Assembly (NCBI RefSeq): GCF_030159255.1
Contig: NZ_BSCT01000053.1
Location: forward strand, 1-40,668
Reading direction: 5' to 3'
Length of the DNA: 40,668 nt
From: Bradyrhizobium sp. SSBR45G
GTDB lineage: Bacteria > Pseudomonadota > Alphaproteobacteria > Rhizobiales > Xanthobacteraceae
A program made the position numbers and the translations under genes. Numbering within the stretch: the stretch's first letter is position 1; every line of letters starts with the position of its first letter. Positions 23,280-30,844 of the stretch are shown one piece after another. The notes beneath the pieces were generated by a model that was not told the DNA's origin, did no database searches, and worked only from the letters and a program-made list of their open reading frames with translations.

Positions 23280-24842
23280 ATGGACGCGTCAGTGCAGCAC
23301 GAACAGGCGACGATACCGGACGGCGACAAGCTGAGCTCGGTGATGCAGACCATCGCAGAACACAAGGGCTGCGGCACCTCGGGCGGCAGCGGCAAGGCGA
23401 GCTGCGGCTCGGGCGCCGGCGAGAACGACCTGCCGCCGGAGATCTGGGAGAAGGTGAAGAACCATCCCTGCTACAGCGAAGAGGCGCATCATCACTACGC
23501 GCGCATGCACGTCGCCGTCGCGCCCGCGTGCAACATCCAGTGCAACTACTGCAACCGCAAATATGACTGCGCCAACGAGTCGCGTCCGGGCGTCGTCAGC
23601 GAGAAGCTCTCTCCGGAGCAGGCCGCCAAGAAGGTGCTCGCCGTCGCCTCGACCATTCCGCAGATGACCGTGCTGGGCATCGCCGGCCCCGGCGATCCGC
23701 TCGCCAACCCCGAGAAGACCTTCAAGACCTTCGAGCTGATCGCGCGCACCGCGCCCGACATCAAGCTGTGCCTGTCGACCAACGGCCTCGCGCTGCCCGA
23801 CCATGTCGACACCATCGCCGGCTTCAACGTCGACCACGTCACGATCACCATCAACATGGTCGATCCCGAGATCGGCGCCAAGATCTATCCGTGGGTGTTC
23901 TGGAAGCACAAGCGCTACACCGGCGTGGAAGCCGCCAAGCTGCTGACCGATCGCCAGCTGCAGGGCCTGGAGATGCTGACCGAGCGCGGCATCCTCTGCA
24001 AGGTCAACTCGGTGATGATCCCGGGCGTCAACGACAAGCACCTCGTCGAGGTCAACAAGGCGGTGAAGTCGCGTGGCGCCTTCCTGCACAACATCATGCC
24101 GCTGATCTCCTCGCCGGAGCACGGTACCGTGTTCGGCCTGACCGGCCAGCGCGGCCCGACCGCGCAGGAATTGAAGGCCCTGCAGGACGAGTGCGAAGGC
24201 GAGATGAACATGATGCGGCATTGCCGCCAGTGCCGCGCCGACGCTGTCGGCCTGCTCGGCGAGGACCGCTCCGCCGAGTTCACAACCGATAAGATCATGG
24301 CGATGGAGGTGAACTACGACATCGACAGCCGCAAGGCCTATCAGGAAGCGGTCGAGAGCGAGCGCGTCGCCAAGGTCGTCGCCCGGCAGGAGGAGCTTGC
24401 CTCGCTCGCCGGCCAGTCCAGCGACATCAAGCTGCTGGTCGCGGTCGCGACCAAGGGCTCGGGCCTGATCAACGAGCATTTCGGCCACGCCAAGGAGTTC
24501 CAGGTCTACGAGCTCTCCACGGCGGGCGCGAAGTTCGTCGGTCACCGCCGCGTCGACCTGTACTGCCAGGGCGGCTACGGCGACGAGGACAGCCTGGAGA
24601 CCGTGATCCGCGCCATCAACGATTGCCATGCGGTGTTCGTGGCCAAGATCGGCGGCTGCCCGAAGAGCGACCTGCAGGCCGCCGGCATCGAGCCGGTCGA
24701 TCAGTTCGCCCATGAGTTCATCGAGAAATCGGCGATCGCCTGGTTCAAGAGCTATCTCGACAAGGTCAACAGCGGCGAAATCCAGCACGTCGCGCGCGGC
24801 GACGCCGAGATCCGCCAGGGCGCTCTGACCTCGGCGGCGTGA
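23280..24842 (+). CDS. nifB: NifB, radical SAM NifB-co synthase
   Basis: NifB makes NifB-co, the [8Fe-9S-C] core of FeMo-co, by radical SAM chemistry. The 520 residues show the SAM cluster motif C84-X3-C88-X2-C91 (ACNIQCNYC), the AGPGDPLANPE motif, further cluster cysteines in RHCRQCRAD, and from about residue 386 a NifX-like C-terminal domain (GSGLINEHFGHAKEFQVYE). The first 60 residues include a Cys/Gly-rich stretch (GCGTSGGSGKASCGSG). The ATG follows AAGGAG. It heads the long accessory operon. Confidence 0.97.
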   Translation: MDASVQHEQATIPDGDKLSSVMQTIAEHKGCGTSGGSGKASCGSGAGENDLPPEIWEKVKNHPCYSEEAHHHYARMHVAVAPACNIQCNYCNRKYDCANESRPGVVSEKLSPEQAAKKVLAVASTIPQMTVLGIAGPGDPLANPEKTFKTFELIARTAPDIKLCLSTNGLALPDHVDTIAGFNVDHVTITINMVDPEIGAKIYPWVFWKHKRYTGVEAAKLLTDRQLQGLEMLTERGILCKVNSVMIPGVNDKHLVEVNKAVKSRGAFLHNIMPLISSPEHGTVFGLTGQRGPTAQELKALQDECEGEMNMMRHCRQCRADAVGLLGEDRSAEFTTDKIMAMEVNYDIDSRKAYQEAVESERVAKVVARQEELASLAGQSSDIKLLVAVATKGSGLINEHFGHAKEFQVYELSTAGAKFVGHRRVDLYCQGGYGDEDSLETVIRAINDCHAVFVAKIGGCPKSDLQAAGIEPVDQFAHEFIEKSAIAWFKSYLDKVNSGEIQHVARGDAEIRQGALTSAA

Positions 24843-24897
24843 CATCCGATCCCGGCGGCGCTCCGGCGTCGCCGGTCCCTTTCGACAGGAGCGTTTC

Positions 24898-25122
24898 ATG
24901 ACTTTGAAGATCATTGCCTCGCAGTGCACGAGCTGCTCGGCCTGCGAGCCCGAATGTCCGAACGTGGCGATCTCCGAGAAGAACGGCACCTTCGTGATCG
25001 ACCCCAAGAAGTGCACCGAGTGTCTCGGCCACTTCGACGAGCCGCAATGCGCGGCGGTCTGCCCGGTCGACAACACCTGCGTCATCGACAATTCGTATCC
25101 CCGCTATCAGCCGCCGGCCTGA
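24898..25122 (+). CDS. fdxN: FdxN, 2[4Fe-4S] ferredoxin
   Basis: Ferredoxin linked to nifB and known in rhizobia to be needed for nitrogen fixation, probably reducing NifB. The 74 residues have cysteines 10, 13, 16, 20 and 39, 42, 51, 55 in the same frame as the ferredoxin at 521-715, plus C61; it differs by a 10-residue C-terminal tail. The ATG follows CAGGAG. It lies 55 bases after nifB. Confidence 0.94.
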   Translation: MTLKIIASQCTSCSACEPECPNVAISEKNGTFVIDPKKCTECLGHFDEPQCAAVCPVDNTCVIDNSYPRYQPPA

Positions 25123-25132
25123 GGAGACCCCG

Positions 25133-25462
25133 ATGAACTTCACTCTCACGCCAGCCGCGCAGAAGTTCATGCGCATGATGCTGCGGGCCGACGGCGGCGC
25201 CGGCTCGGGCTTCCGCCTCGCGGTCTCGCCCGGCGGCTGTTCCGGTCTTGCCGCCGACATCAGCGTGCTCGCCACGCCGCAGCCCGGCGATGCCGTGGTC
25301 GAGCGCGACGGCGTCAAGCTGTTCCTGCCGGCTGAGAGCAGGCTGCTGCTCGACGGCGTCACCATCGACTTCGCCGATACCGCGACCCAGACCGGACTCG
25401 TGTTCCACGACCCGAAGCAGGTCTCGTGCTCGACCCATGCCCTGAAGGCCCTGGAGCATTAG
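25133..25462 (+). CDS. HesB/IscA-like protein with altered cysteine set
   Basis: A 109-residue A-type fold protein. The first conserved cysteine is kept (C36 in SPGGCSGLA) but the C-terminal CxC has become CST (C99-S-T), and nothing like GCG follows. It may bind a cluster in a different way or have a partner function. Such HesB-like genes between fdxN and nifZ occur in other diazotrophs. It lies 10 bases after fdxN with GAGGAG ahead of the ATG. Confidence 0.88.
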   Translation: MNFTLTPAAQKFMRMMLRADGGAGSGFRLAVSPGGCSGLAADISVLATPQPGDAVVERDGVKLFLPAESRLLLDGVTIDFADTATQTGLVFHDPKQVSCSTHALKALEH

Positions 25463-25471
25463 GACAGCACC

Positions 25472-26005
25472 ATGCCCACCGATGCCCGGCCCAGCTCCCA
25501 GACTGCCATCGAGGACGCGCTGCTTGCGGATGCGCTGCTCGGTGGCGGCCTGCCCGAGGAGGCCGAGCATCATCTCTGGCTGGCCGGCCAGAGCTATCAG
25601 GTCGATGATGTCGCCGAGACGCATCTGAAACAGGCGGAGGCGCTGGCGCCTGATCATGCGGCGGTCCTGATCGGCTTCTACCGCTTCTATTTCTACAAGG
25701 GGCGGCTGAACGACGCGTTGCGGATCGCCAAGCGCTGCCTCGCCAAGGCCGCGGTCGAAAATCATCTGCCGCCGCACTGGCGCGATGTCCGCCCGGAGCA
25801 TGCCGAGTTCGGCAGCTTCGACCACATGCTGCCGCGCTTCTTCATGTTCACCTTGAAGGGCTACGCGTACTTGCAGATGCGGCTCGGCAACCTCGTCGAG
25901 GGGCGGCTTGCGGTGCAGAAGCTGCTCGACCTTGATCCTAGCGACAAGATCGGGGCGCGGGTCCTGCTCGAGGTGGTCGACCGGGTGGAGCTCGACGATG
26001 AGTGA
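25472..26005 (+). CDS. Nif-associated TPR-like protein
   Basis: A 177-residue helical protein with tetratricopeptide-like pairs: ETHLKQAEALAPDHAAVLIG, LNDALRIAKRCLAKAA and VEGRLAVQKLLDLDPSDKIG. It is paralogous to the product of 32727-33218, sharing the order of repeats and a central RF-x3-TLK segment. It overlaps the LRV gene by eight bases. TPR proteins usually mediate protein contacts, so a chaperone role in nitrogenase assembly is plausible but unproven. Confidence 0.82.
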   Translation: MPTDARPSSQTAIEDALLADALLGGGLPEEAEHHLWLAGQSYQVDDVAETHLKQAEALAPDHAAVLIGFYRFYFYKGRLNDALRIAKRCLAKAAVENHLPPHWRDVRPEHAEFGSFDHMLPRFFMFTLKGYAYLQMRLGNLVEGRLAVQKLLDLDPSDKIGARVLLEVVDRVELDDE

Positions 26006-26771
26006 CGACATCGACGAAGCCATCGACTGGCAGGGCAAAGAGATCAGCTGCGTGGGCTGCGCCCACGAGCAGCTCAGCGCTGCCGGCGGCTGCAAGATCC
26101 GTCACGCCTGCGTGCATGACCGCTACGCCCGGCGCATCGACCGCTTCTTCAACTGGAACCCGGCGCTCGCCAACGACTACGTCAAGCATCCGCATTTCGA
26201 GGTCCGCGCGATCGCGGCCAAGCATGCCAGCCCGTTCTATCTGCCACCGCTGCTCGACGATCCCGAGGAGACAGTGCGGTGGAATGCGGCGCGGCGGTTG
26301 CCGAAGCGGCTGGTGCTACGGCTGCGCCACGATCCGCATCGCGAGGTGCGCATCCGCATCGCGACCGTGCTCGATCCGGAAGACCTGATGCCGATGATGA
26401 TGGACGACGACTATTACGTCCGCCTCGTCGTCGCGCGCCGGATCGTGCCCTCGGTGCTAGGCAGGATGATGGGGGACCCGGAGGCCGAGGTCCGCCGCGT
26501 CGTTGCCCGGCGCATCCCGAGTGACTGGCTGCTCGGCATGATCAGCGACCCCGATGCGCGGGTGCGGCTGGAGATCGCCGAGCGCTTGGCGCCGGACCTC
26601 CTGACGGCCATGCGCAAGGATGCCGACTGGCGCGTGCGTCATGAAGTTGCGAGCCGGATCCCGCTTGGCGAGCTCGCCGAGCTCGCGCGCGACGAGGATC
26701 CGCTGGTGCAGGAGATGGCGCGCGGCCGGCTCGAGAACCGTTCTGGAGCTGTGATGGAGAAACCGGCATGA
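25998..26771 (+). CDS. 4Fe-4S leucine-rich-variant (LRV) repeat protein
   Basis: A 257-residue protein like the LRV protein found downstream of nifB-fdxN in Azotobacter vinelandii. A short N-terminal domain carries four cysteines for a [4Fe-4S] cluster: C18-X2-C21-X10-C32-X5-C38. From about residue 70 come eight to nine repeats of roughly 24 residues, such as DPHREVRIRIATVL, DDDYYVRLVVARRI, DPEAEVRRVVARRI and DPDARVRLEIAERL. The ATG at 25998 overlaps the TPR gene, and its own stop overlaps nifZ as ATGA. The physiological role is not known. Confidence 0.92.
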   Translation: MSDDIDEAIDWQGKEISCVGCAHEQLSAAGGCKIRHACVHDRYARRIDRFFNWNPALANDYVKHPHFEVRAIAAKHASPFYLPPLLDDPEETVRWNAARRLPKRLVLRLRHDPHREVRIRIATVLDPEDLMPMMMDDDYYVRLVVARRIVPSVLGRMMGDPEAEVRRVVARRIPSDWLLGMISDPDARVRLEIAERLAPDLLTAMRKDADWRVRHEVASRIPLGELAELARDEDPLVQEMARGRLENRSGAVMEKPA

Positions 26772-27091
26772 GCAACATCGTTCGTGACAGCGAGGTCGTC
26801 GAGCTGTCGGCGCCGCCGTACTTCACCTTCGGCGAGAAGGTCAAGGCGAAGCGCACGATTCGCAACGACGGCACCTATGCGGGCAAGGAGATCGGCGAGA
26901 TTCTCGCGAAGAAGGGCGAGATCGGCTACGTCGTCTCGATCGGAACCTTCCTGCAGCAATTCTACATCTACGGCGTCGAGTTTCTCGAAAGCGGAAATCG
27001 CGTCGGCATGAAACGCAAGGAGCTCGAATCCACCGTTCCCCGCGGGGAGGCCGAGGACGAGCTGCCGCTGCCGGGAGCCTATAGATCATGA
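26768..27091 (+). CDS. nifZ: NifZ
   Basis: NifZ acts with NifW in maturing the second P-cluster of the MoFe protein. The 107 residues contain the NifZ core: FTFGEKVKAKRTIRNDGTY and EIGYVVSIGTFLQQFYIYGVEF. ATGA overlap with the LRV gene and again with the following nifZ-like gene shows tight coupling. Confidence 0.93.
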   Translation: MSNIVRDSEVVELSAPPYFTFGEKVKAKRTIRNDGTYAGKEIGEILAKKGEIGYVVSIGTFLQQFYIYGVEFLESGNRVGMKRKELESTVPRGEAEDELPLPGAYRS

Positions 27092-27327
27092 TCGAGCCGC
27101 GCCTGCCGAAATACCAATGGGGTCAGCGCGTGAAGGCGCTGATCGATCTCGTCAACGACGGCTCGTTTCCGAATGCGCCGGCCGAGGCCAAGCTCGTCGG
27201 CGTCGGCGACATGGGCGAGATCGTCCAGGTCGGCACGCATACGGAAGCAAACATGCCGATCTATCTCGTCGAGTTCGGCGAGAAGCTCGTCGTGGGCTGC
27301 CTGGAAGAGGAGATCGTCCCGGTTTGA
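27088..27327 (+). CDS. Second, shorter NifZ-family protein
   Basis: A 79-residue protein with the same NifZ core: YQWGQRVKALIDLVNDGSF, then MGEIVQVGTHTEANMPIYLV and a closing GCLEEEIVPV. It is a diverged tandem copy, four bases overlapping nifZ. Whether the two form a heteromer or have separate targets is unknown. Confidence 0.85.
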   Translation: MIEPRLPKYQWGQRVKALIDLVNDGSFPNAPAEAKLVGVGDMGEIVQVGTHTEANMPIYLVEFGEKLVVGCLEEEIVPV

Positions 27328-27343
27328 GGGGCGATGATCAGCC

Positions 27344-27700
27344 ATGGCGGCAACCGCGCGTCAGCCCAGCTTCGTCCTTCCTGCGCATCCCAATGAGCTA
27401 GATCGCAAGCGGATCGAGCGCGCGCTGAAGTCGCGCAAGCGCTACCGCTATGTCGAGCCGACGGTATCGCCGGTCGATGATGGCTATCACGTCCAGAGTC
27501 CGTGCTGCTCGCGCAACATCGACAAGGACGGCGGGGTGATCGACGTGGCGCTGCTGCGGCATGACCCTGCGAAGACAATGTGGAAGCTGTTCTGGAGAGA
27601 TCACGCGAAGGGGATCTGGGAGCTGCACAGCGTGCACCAGCGGTTGACCGCGGCGGTCGACGAGCTGAACGCCGATCCCGAGCGGATATTCTGGCAGTAG
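27344..27700 (+). CDS. Small nif-operon protein (possibly DUF3024-like)
   Basis: A 118-residue, basic protein. ELDRKRIERALKSRKRYRY near the start and a tryptophan-rich stretch (TMWKLFWRDHAKGIWELH) recall DUF3024 proteins, but the match is from memory and partial. A CC pair in QSPCCSRNID is the only cysteine feature. It lies 16 bases after the second nifZ gene. The function is unknown. Confidence 0.75.
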   Translation: MAATARQPSFVLPAHPNELDRKRIERALKSRKRYRYVEPTVSPVDDGYHVQSPCCSRNIDKDGGVIDVALLRHDPAKTMWKLFWRDHAKGIWELHSVHQRLTAAVDELNADPERIFWQ

Positions 27701-27717
27701 AGAAGAGGACGGGCGAC

Positions 27718-27978
27718 ATGGCACTTGCCGAGCAGGAACTGGATGAGATCGAGCAGGTCCTCAACGGACCCGATGCTGGCAGTGCGGCGTTCGGCGAATT
27801 GCGTCGTCGCTTTCCCAAGCTCGTTCTGACGCGGTGCGATGCCTCCGATGTCACCGAGGCGCCGTTCCGCAGCTATCCGGCGTTCGACCTGCATCTGCTC
27901 GATGCCAGCGAGCATTGCGCCGGGGTGACCGACGATCCCGCCAAGGCCACCGGCCTGATCCTGGCCAAACGGAGCTGA
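27718..27978 (+). CDS. Small nif-associated protein (DUF6129-like)
   Basis: An 86-residue protein with the segments FPKLVLTRCDASDV and ASEHCAGVTDDPAKATGLILA, which I associate with the nif-linked DUF6129 family; the assignment is tentative. Two cysteines, one in each segment. The ATG at 27718 follows GAGGACGGGC; the DegT-family gene starts two bases after its stop. Confidence 0.78.
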   Translation: MALAEQELDEIEQVLNGPDAGSAAFGELRRRFPKLVLTRCDASDVTEAPFRSYPAFDLHLLDASEHCAGVTDDPAKATGLILAKRS

Positions 27979-27980
27979 TC

Positions 27981-29195
27981 ATGACCAAGCCCTATCTGGT
28001 GCATGACGCCGACAGACAGGAGCAGGACGAGGCCGAGCTGACCCCGGTCGGCTCCGATTTCATCCCGTTGTCCGATCCCGATATCACGACGGCTGAGATC
28101 GCGGCGGTGGAGGCGACGTTGCGCTCGCCGCGGCTGTCCACCGGGCCGCTCGTCGAGGAATTCGAGGCGGCGTTCGCCGCCTATCTCGGGCGCAAATATG
28201 CCATCGCGGTGCCGACCGGAACGCTCGGTCTGCTGCTCGTCCTGAAGGCGCTCGGGATCGGTCCCGGCGACGAGGTGATCGCGTCGTCCTACTCGTTTCG
28301 CGAGGTCGCGCACGCGATCAGCATCGTCGGCGCCAAGCCTGTCTTTGTCGATATCGACTACTATTCGGGCACGCTGGCGCCGAGCAAGATCGAGGCGCGG
28401 CTCACCGAGAAGACCAAGGCCATCCTGGCCGGCAACACCAACGGCCACCCGGCCAAATGGTCGGAGCTGCAGGCGATCGCGAAGGCGCACAATCTGGCCC
28501 TGATCGAGGACTCCACGGAAGCCATCGGCTCGAAATATCAGGGCGCGCTGGTCGGCACCTTCGGTGCCGCCTCGGTGTTCGACTTCTCGCAGCCGTTCGC
28601 GCTGACCTGCGGCGAGGGCGGCATGGTCGTCACCGACGATATCGACATTGCCGTCGCCGTCCGACGCCACCGCTCCCACCGCCTCGACGAGCGCGCCTCG
28701 GTCGTCGTCAACAGCAGCCCGTCGCACCAGGCCGTGATGAGCGACGTCACCGCGGCGCTGGGCCTCGCGCAGCTCCGGCGCATCGACGAGATCCTCGAGC
28801 GCCGCCGGCTGATCGAGCAGATCTATTACAGCCAGGTGCAGTCCTTCGAGGGCATCAAGGATCCTTATGTCGGGCCCGATGTCACCGAGGTGAACTGGTT
28901 CCTGTACCAGGTGCATCTGGGCACGCGGTTCTCGAAGTCGAGCCGCGACTCGATCGTCGAGGATCTCAGGGTCGAGCAGGTCGAGGCAGTGGCCTATTCC
29001 AATCCGCTGCACCTGCAGCGGCACTATTTCAACATGGGTTATCGGCGTGGCGACTGCCTCGTGACCGAGAAGGTCGCCGATCGCGTGGTGGCCCTGCCGT
29101 TCCACGTCCACCTGACCACCGACCAGATCGCCTTCATCGTCGCGACCATGAAGGATGCCTCGGTCAATGTCGGGGCGGGCGCGGCGATCTACTGA
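27981..29195 (+). CDS. DegT/DnrJ/EryC1-family protein without the PLP lysine
   Basis: A 404-residue protein with the fold of sugar aminotransferases. Family landmarks are PLSDPDITTAEIAAVEATL near residue 29, VPTGTLGLLLVLKALGIGPGDEV at 78-99, IEDSTEAIGSKY at 175-186 with D177, and CGEGGMVVTDD at 210-220. In active members the lysine lies eight residues before the second G of the GEGG motif's GG pair; here the stretch reads FDFSQPFALTCGEGG, with F206 in place of lysine (or of the His used by related dehydratases). Ordinary PLP chemistry therefore seems lost. It could be a structural or ligand-binding protein in nif metabolism. The gene is intact, co-transcribed and has ordinary codon use. Confidence 0.88.
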   Translation: MTKPYLVHDADRQEQDEAELTPVGSDFIPLSDPDITTAEIAAVEATLRSPRLSTGPLVEEFEAAFAAYLGRKYAIAVPTGTLGLLLVLKALGIGPGDEVIASSYSFREVAHAISIVGAKPVFVDIDYYSGTLAPSKIEARLTEKTKAILAGNTNGHPAKWSELQAIAKAHNLALIEDSTEAIGSKYQGALVGTFGAASVFDFSQPFALTCGEGGMVVTDDIDIAVAVRRHRSHRLDERASVVVNSSPSHQAVMSDVTAALGLAQLRRIDEILERRRLIEQIYYSQVQSFEGIKDPYVGPDVTEVNWFLYQVHLGTRFSKSSRDSIVEDLRVEQVEAVAYSNPLHLQRHYFNMGYRRGDCLVTEKVADRVVALPFHVHLTTDQIAFIVATMKDASVNVGAGAAIY

Positions 29196-29231
29196 CGAGT
29201 TCTGATCTCAAACTGGAAGAGGAGAATCCAA

Positions 29232-29540
29232 GTGGCGACATTGACGGTAATGCCTTCGGGCAAGACGATCGAGGTGGGCGAAGGCACCACCATTCTCGCA
29301 GCGCTGCTCGGCGCAGAGGTCGAGATCCCGCACAAATGCGAGGGCCAGGCGAAGTGTGGCTCCTGCCACATCTTCCTGCAGGAAGGGCGCAAGGGCGTGT
29401 CGAAGGTCTCCAAGCTCGAGAACGAGAAGCTGGATACCATCGTCGGCGTCGGATCGAAGTCGCGGCTCGCCTGCCAGGCGACGATCCTCGGCACCGAGAA
29501 CGTCAAGATCGAGCTCCTGGGCTTCGGCTCGGGACTGTAA
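29232..29540 (+). CDS. [2Fe-2S] plant-type ferredoxin
   Basis: A 102-residue ferredoxin with the plant/adrenodoxin-like ligand pattern C36-X5-C42-X2-C45 and C81 (KCEGQAKCGSC; SRLACQA). The start is GTG at 29232 with AGGAG ahead; the internal ATG at 29250 would cut off the first strand. Nif-linked [2Fe-2S] ferredoxins of this type occur in several diazotrophs, with electron transfer to assembly or to nitrogenase as likely roles. Confidence 0.9.
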   Translation: MATLTVMPSGKTIEVGEGTTILAALLGAEVEIPHKCEGQAKCGSCHIFLQEGRKGVSKVSKLENEKLDTIVGVGSKSRLACQATILGTENVKIELLGFGSGL

Positions 29541-29552
29541 CGGGAGGATCGC

Positions 29553-29765
29553 ATGGACAACGTGACGCTTCATGTTCGCTTTGCCAATGATGGCACGGTG
29601 GCGGAGATCAGCGAGCGCCCGGTCGGCCTGACGCCGCAGCAATGGTTCGACAAGCTCAGCGAGGCGATCGGCATGAAGGCCTATCAGACCTTCGCCGGCG
29701 GCCGCGGCGTGTTCAAGGTGGCGCGCGATCAGATCGAGGCGCTGAAGACCGCAGCCGTCTCGTGA
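29553..29765 (+). CDS. Small nif-operon protein, unknown
   Basis: A 70-residue soluble protein: VTLHVRFANDGTVAEI, then QQWFDKLSEAIGMKAYQTFAG and a basic end. No cysteines and no family recognised. It lies 12 bases after the ferredoxin with GGGAGG as ribosome site, so it is translated as part of the nifB operon. Confidence 0.78.
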   Translation: MDNVTLHVRFANDGTVAEISERPVGLTPQQWFDKLSEAIGMKAYQTFAGGRGVFKVARDQIEALKTAAVS

Positions 29766-29803
29766 CGGCTGAGTTGCAGACGTTCGGCTGAAGCGGCGGC
29801 ACG

Positions 29804-30118
29804 ATGACGGATACAGCGCAGGATTGTCGATTCTTCGTCTCGTATACGGGCGTCAAGCTGCCGCTGCGGCTGGTCACGGCGATCGCGCCGGAGCAGCTGT
29901 CGAACCGCAATACTTTCATCCGTGGCTACTACGATGCCGCGGGGGCGCTGACCGGTTTCGACAAGGTCGTCTATGGCGAGATCGAGCTGACCCATCGCTA
30001 CAGCTACCATCCCAACGGGACGCTGCGCCGGGCCGATATCGTGATGCTCGATGAGGAGCCGGCGACGCTGAATTTCGACGAGAATGGCGTGGCCCTGACC
30101 ACGCAAGATGCTGCGTGA
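29804..30118 (+). CDS. Small nif-operon protein (DUF6156-like)
   Basis: A 104-residue protein opening with CRFFVSYTGVKLPLRLV and containing FIRGYYDAAGALTGFDKVVY and LTHRYSYHPNG; I associate this with the nif-linked DUF6156 family, tentatively. Mostly beta-strand character. It follows the preceding gene by 38 bases and precedes a 55-residue gene by 12. Confidence 0.78.
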   Translation: MTDTAQDCRFFVSYTGVKLPLRLVTAIAPEQLSNRNTFIRGYYDAAGALTGFDKVVYGEIELTHRYSYHPNGTLRRADIVMLDEEPATLNFDENGVALTTQDAA

Positions 30119-30130
30119 GGAGGGGGGCTC

Positions 30131-30298
30131 GTGACCGTTGCCAAGCTGATCGAGGCCCTTGCCAGCATGCCCAAGGACGCTATCGTGCTGATGGACAGCG
30201 GCGCCGGATTGTCGCGGGTCGACGCGCTGGAGCTCGTCGACGAGCAGGGACCCGGCGCCCCGGCTGAGGTCATCCTGCAGCCGAGCTTGGACGAGTAG
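30131..30298 (+). CDS. 55-residue protein between the DUF6156-like gene and the haemoglobin gene
   Basis: A GTG-started frame of 55 codons: VAKLIEALASMPKDAIVLMD, then SRVDALELVDEQG and a short tail. AGGAGGGGGG lies directly upstream, and gaps of 12 and 16 bases fit the operon rhythm exactly. It looks like a small acidic strand-turn-strand protein; the SMPKDAIVLMD segment recalls small proteins that follow a DP-x-IVVxxD pattern. No function is assigned. Confidence 0.7.
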   Translation: MTVAKLIEALASMPKDAIVLMDSGAGLSRVDALELVDEQGPGAPAEVILQPSLDE

Positions 30299-30314
30299 AG
30301 ACAGGAACGGCCGG

Positions 30315-30773
30315 ATGGCGGATGCGGGCACTTCGGAGACCGGGACGGCGGAGGCAGGACCGGTCGTGACACCCTATGAACGCATCGGCGGCGCGGTCGT
30401 GGTCGATCGCCTGGTGGAGTCGTTCTACCATCGGATGGACACGCTGCCGGAGGCGAAGAACATCCGTGACATGCACGGCACCAATCTCGGGCCGATCAAG
30501 CACATCCTGAAGCGCTATCTCTCGGAGTGGCTCGGCGGCCCGAAACTCTATTCGCCGGAGAAGGGCCATCCGCGGCTGCGCCAGCGCCACATGGGATTTG
30601 CCATCGGCAATGCCGAGCGCGACGCCTGGCTGCTCTGCATGCGCGGCGCCCTCGAGGAGACGGTGGCCGACGTCCAGGCGCGGCAGGACGTCGACGCCGC
30701 CATGACCAAGCTCGCCGACTGGATGCGCAACCAGGCCGGCAACCCGCACGATGCGCGCGCGGCACGGCCGTGA
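30315..30773 (+). CDS. Group II truncated haemoglobin
   Basis: A 152-residue 2-on-2 globin (trHbO type). Y38 in ESFYHRM is the B10 tyrosine, H92 (LRQRHMGF) the proximal histidine, and W105 (ERDAWLL) the G8 tryptophan typical of group II; EWLGGPKLY precedes the heme helix. A 20-residue alanine/threonine-rich extension precedes the YERIGG globin start. It is the last gene of the nifB operon. Handling of O2 or NO near nitrogenase or FeMo-co assembly is the likely reason for its place (inference). Confidence 0.9.
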   Translation: MADAGTSETGTAEAGPVVTPYERIGGAVVVDRLVESFYHRMDTLPEAKNIRDMHGTNLGPIKHILKRYLSEWLGGPKLYSPEKGHPRLRQRHMGFAIGNAERDAWLLCMRGALEETVADVQARQDVDAAMTKLADWMRNQAGNPHDARAARP

Positions 30774-30844
30774 GTTGATTTGCGGTAGTCGAAATAGAGT
30801 TCATCCCGGCAGCGATGAGACGACGAACTGCGGTGCCGGTGAAT

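Noticed and set aside
28457..29590. 377-residue plus-strand frame overlapping the DegT-family gene and ferredoxin
   Set aside because: Alternative-frame shadow; both recognised proteins lie in other frames.
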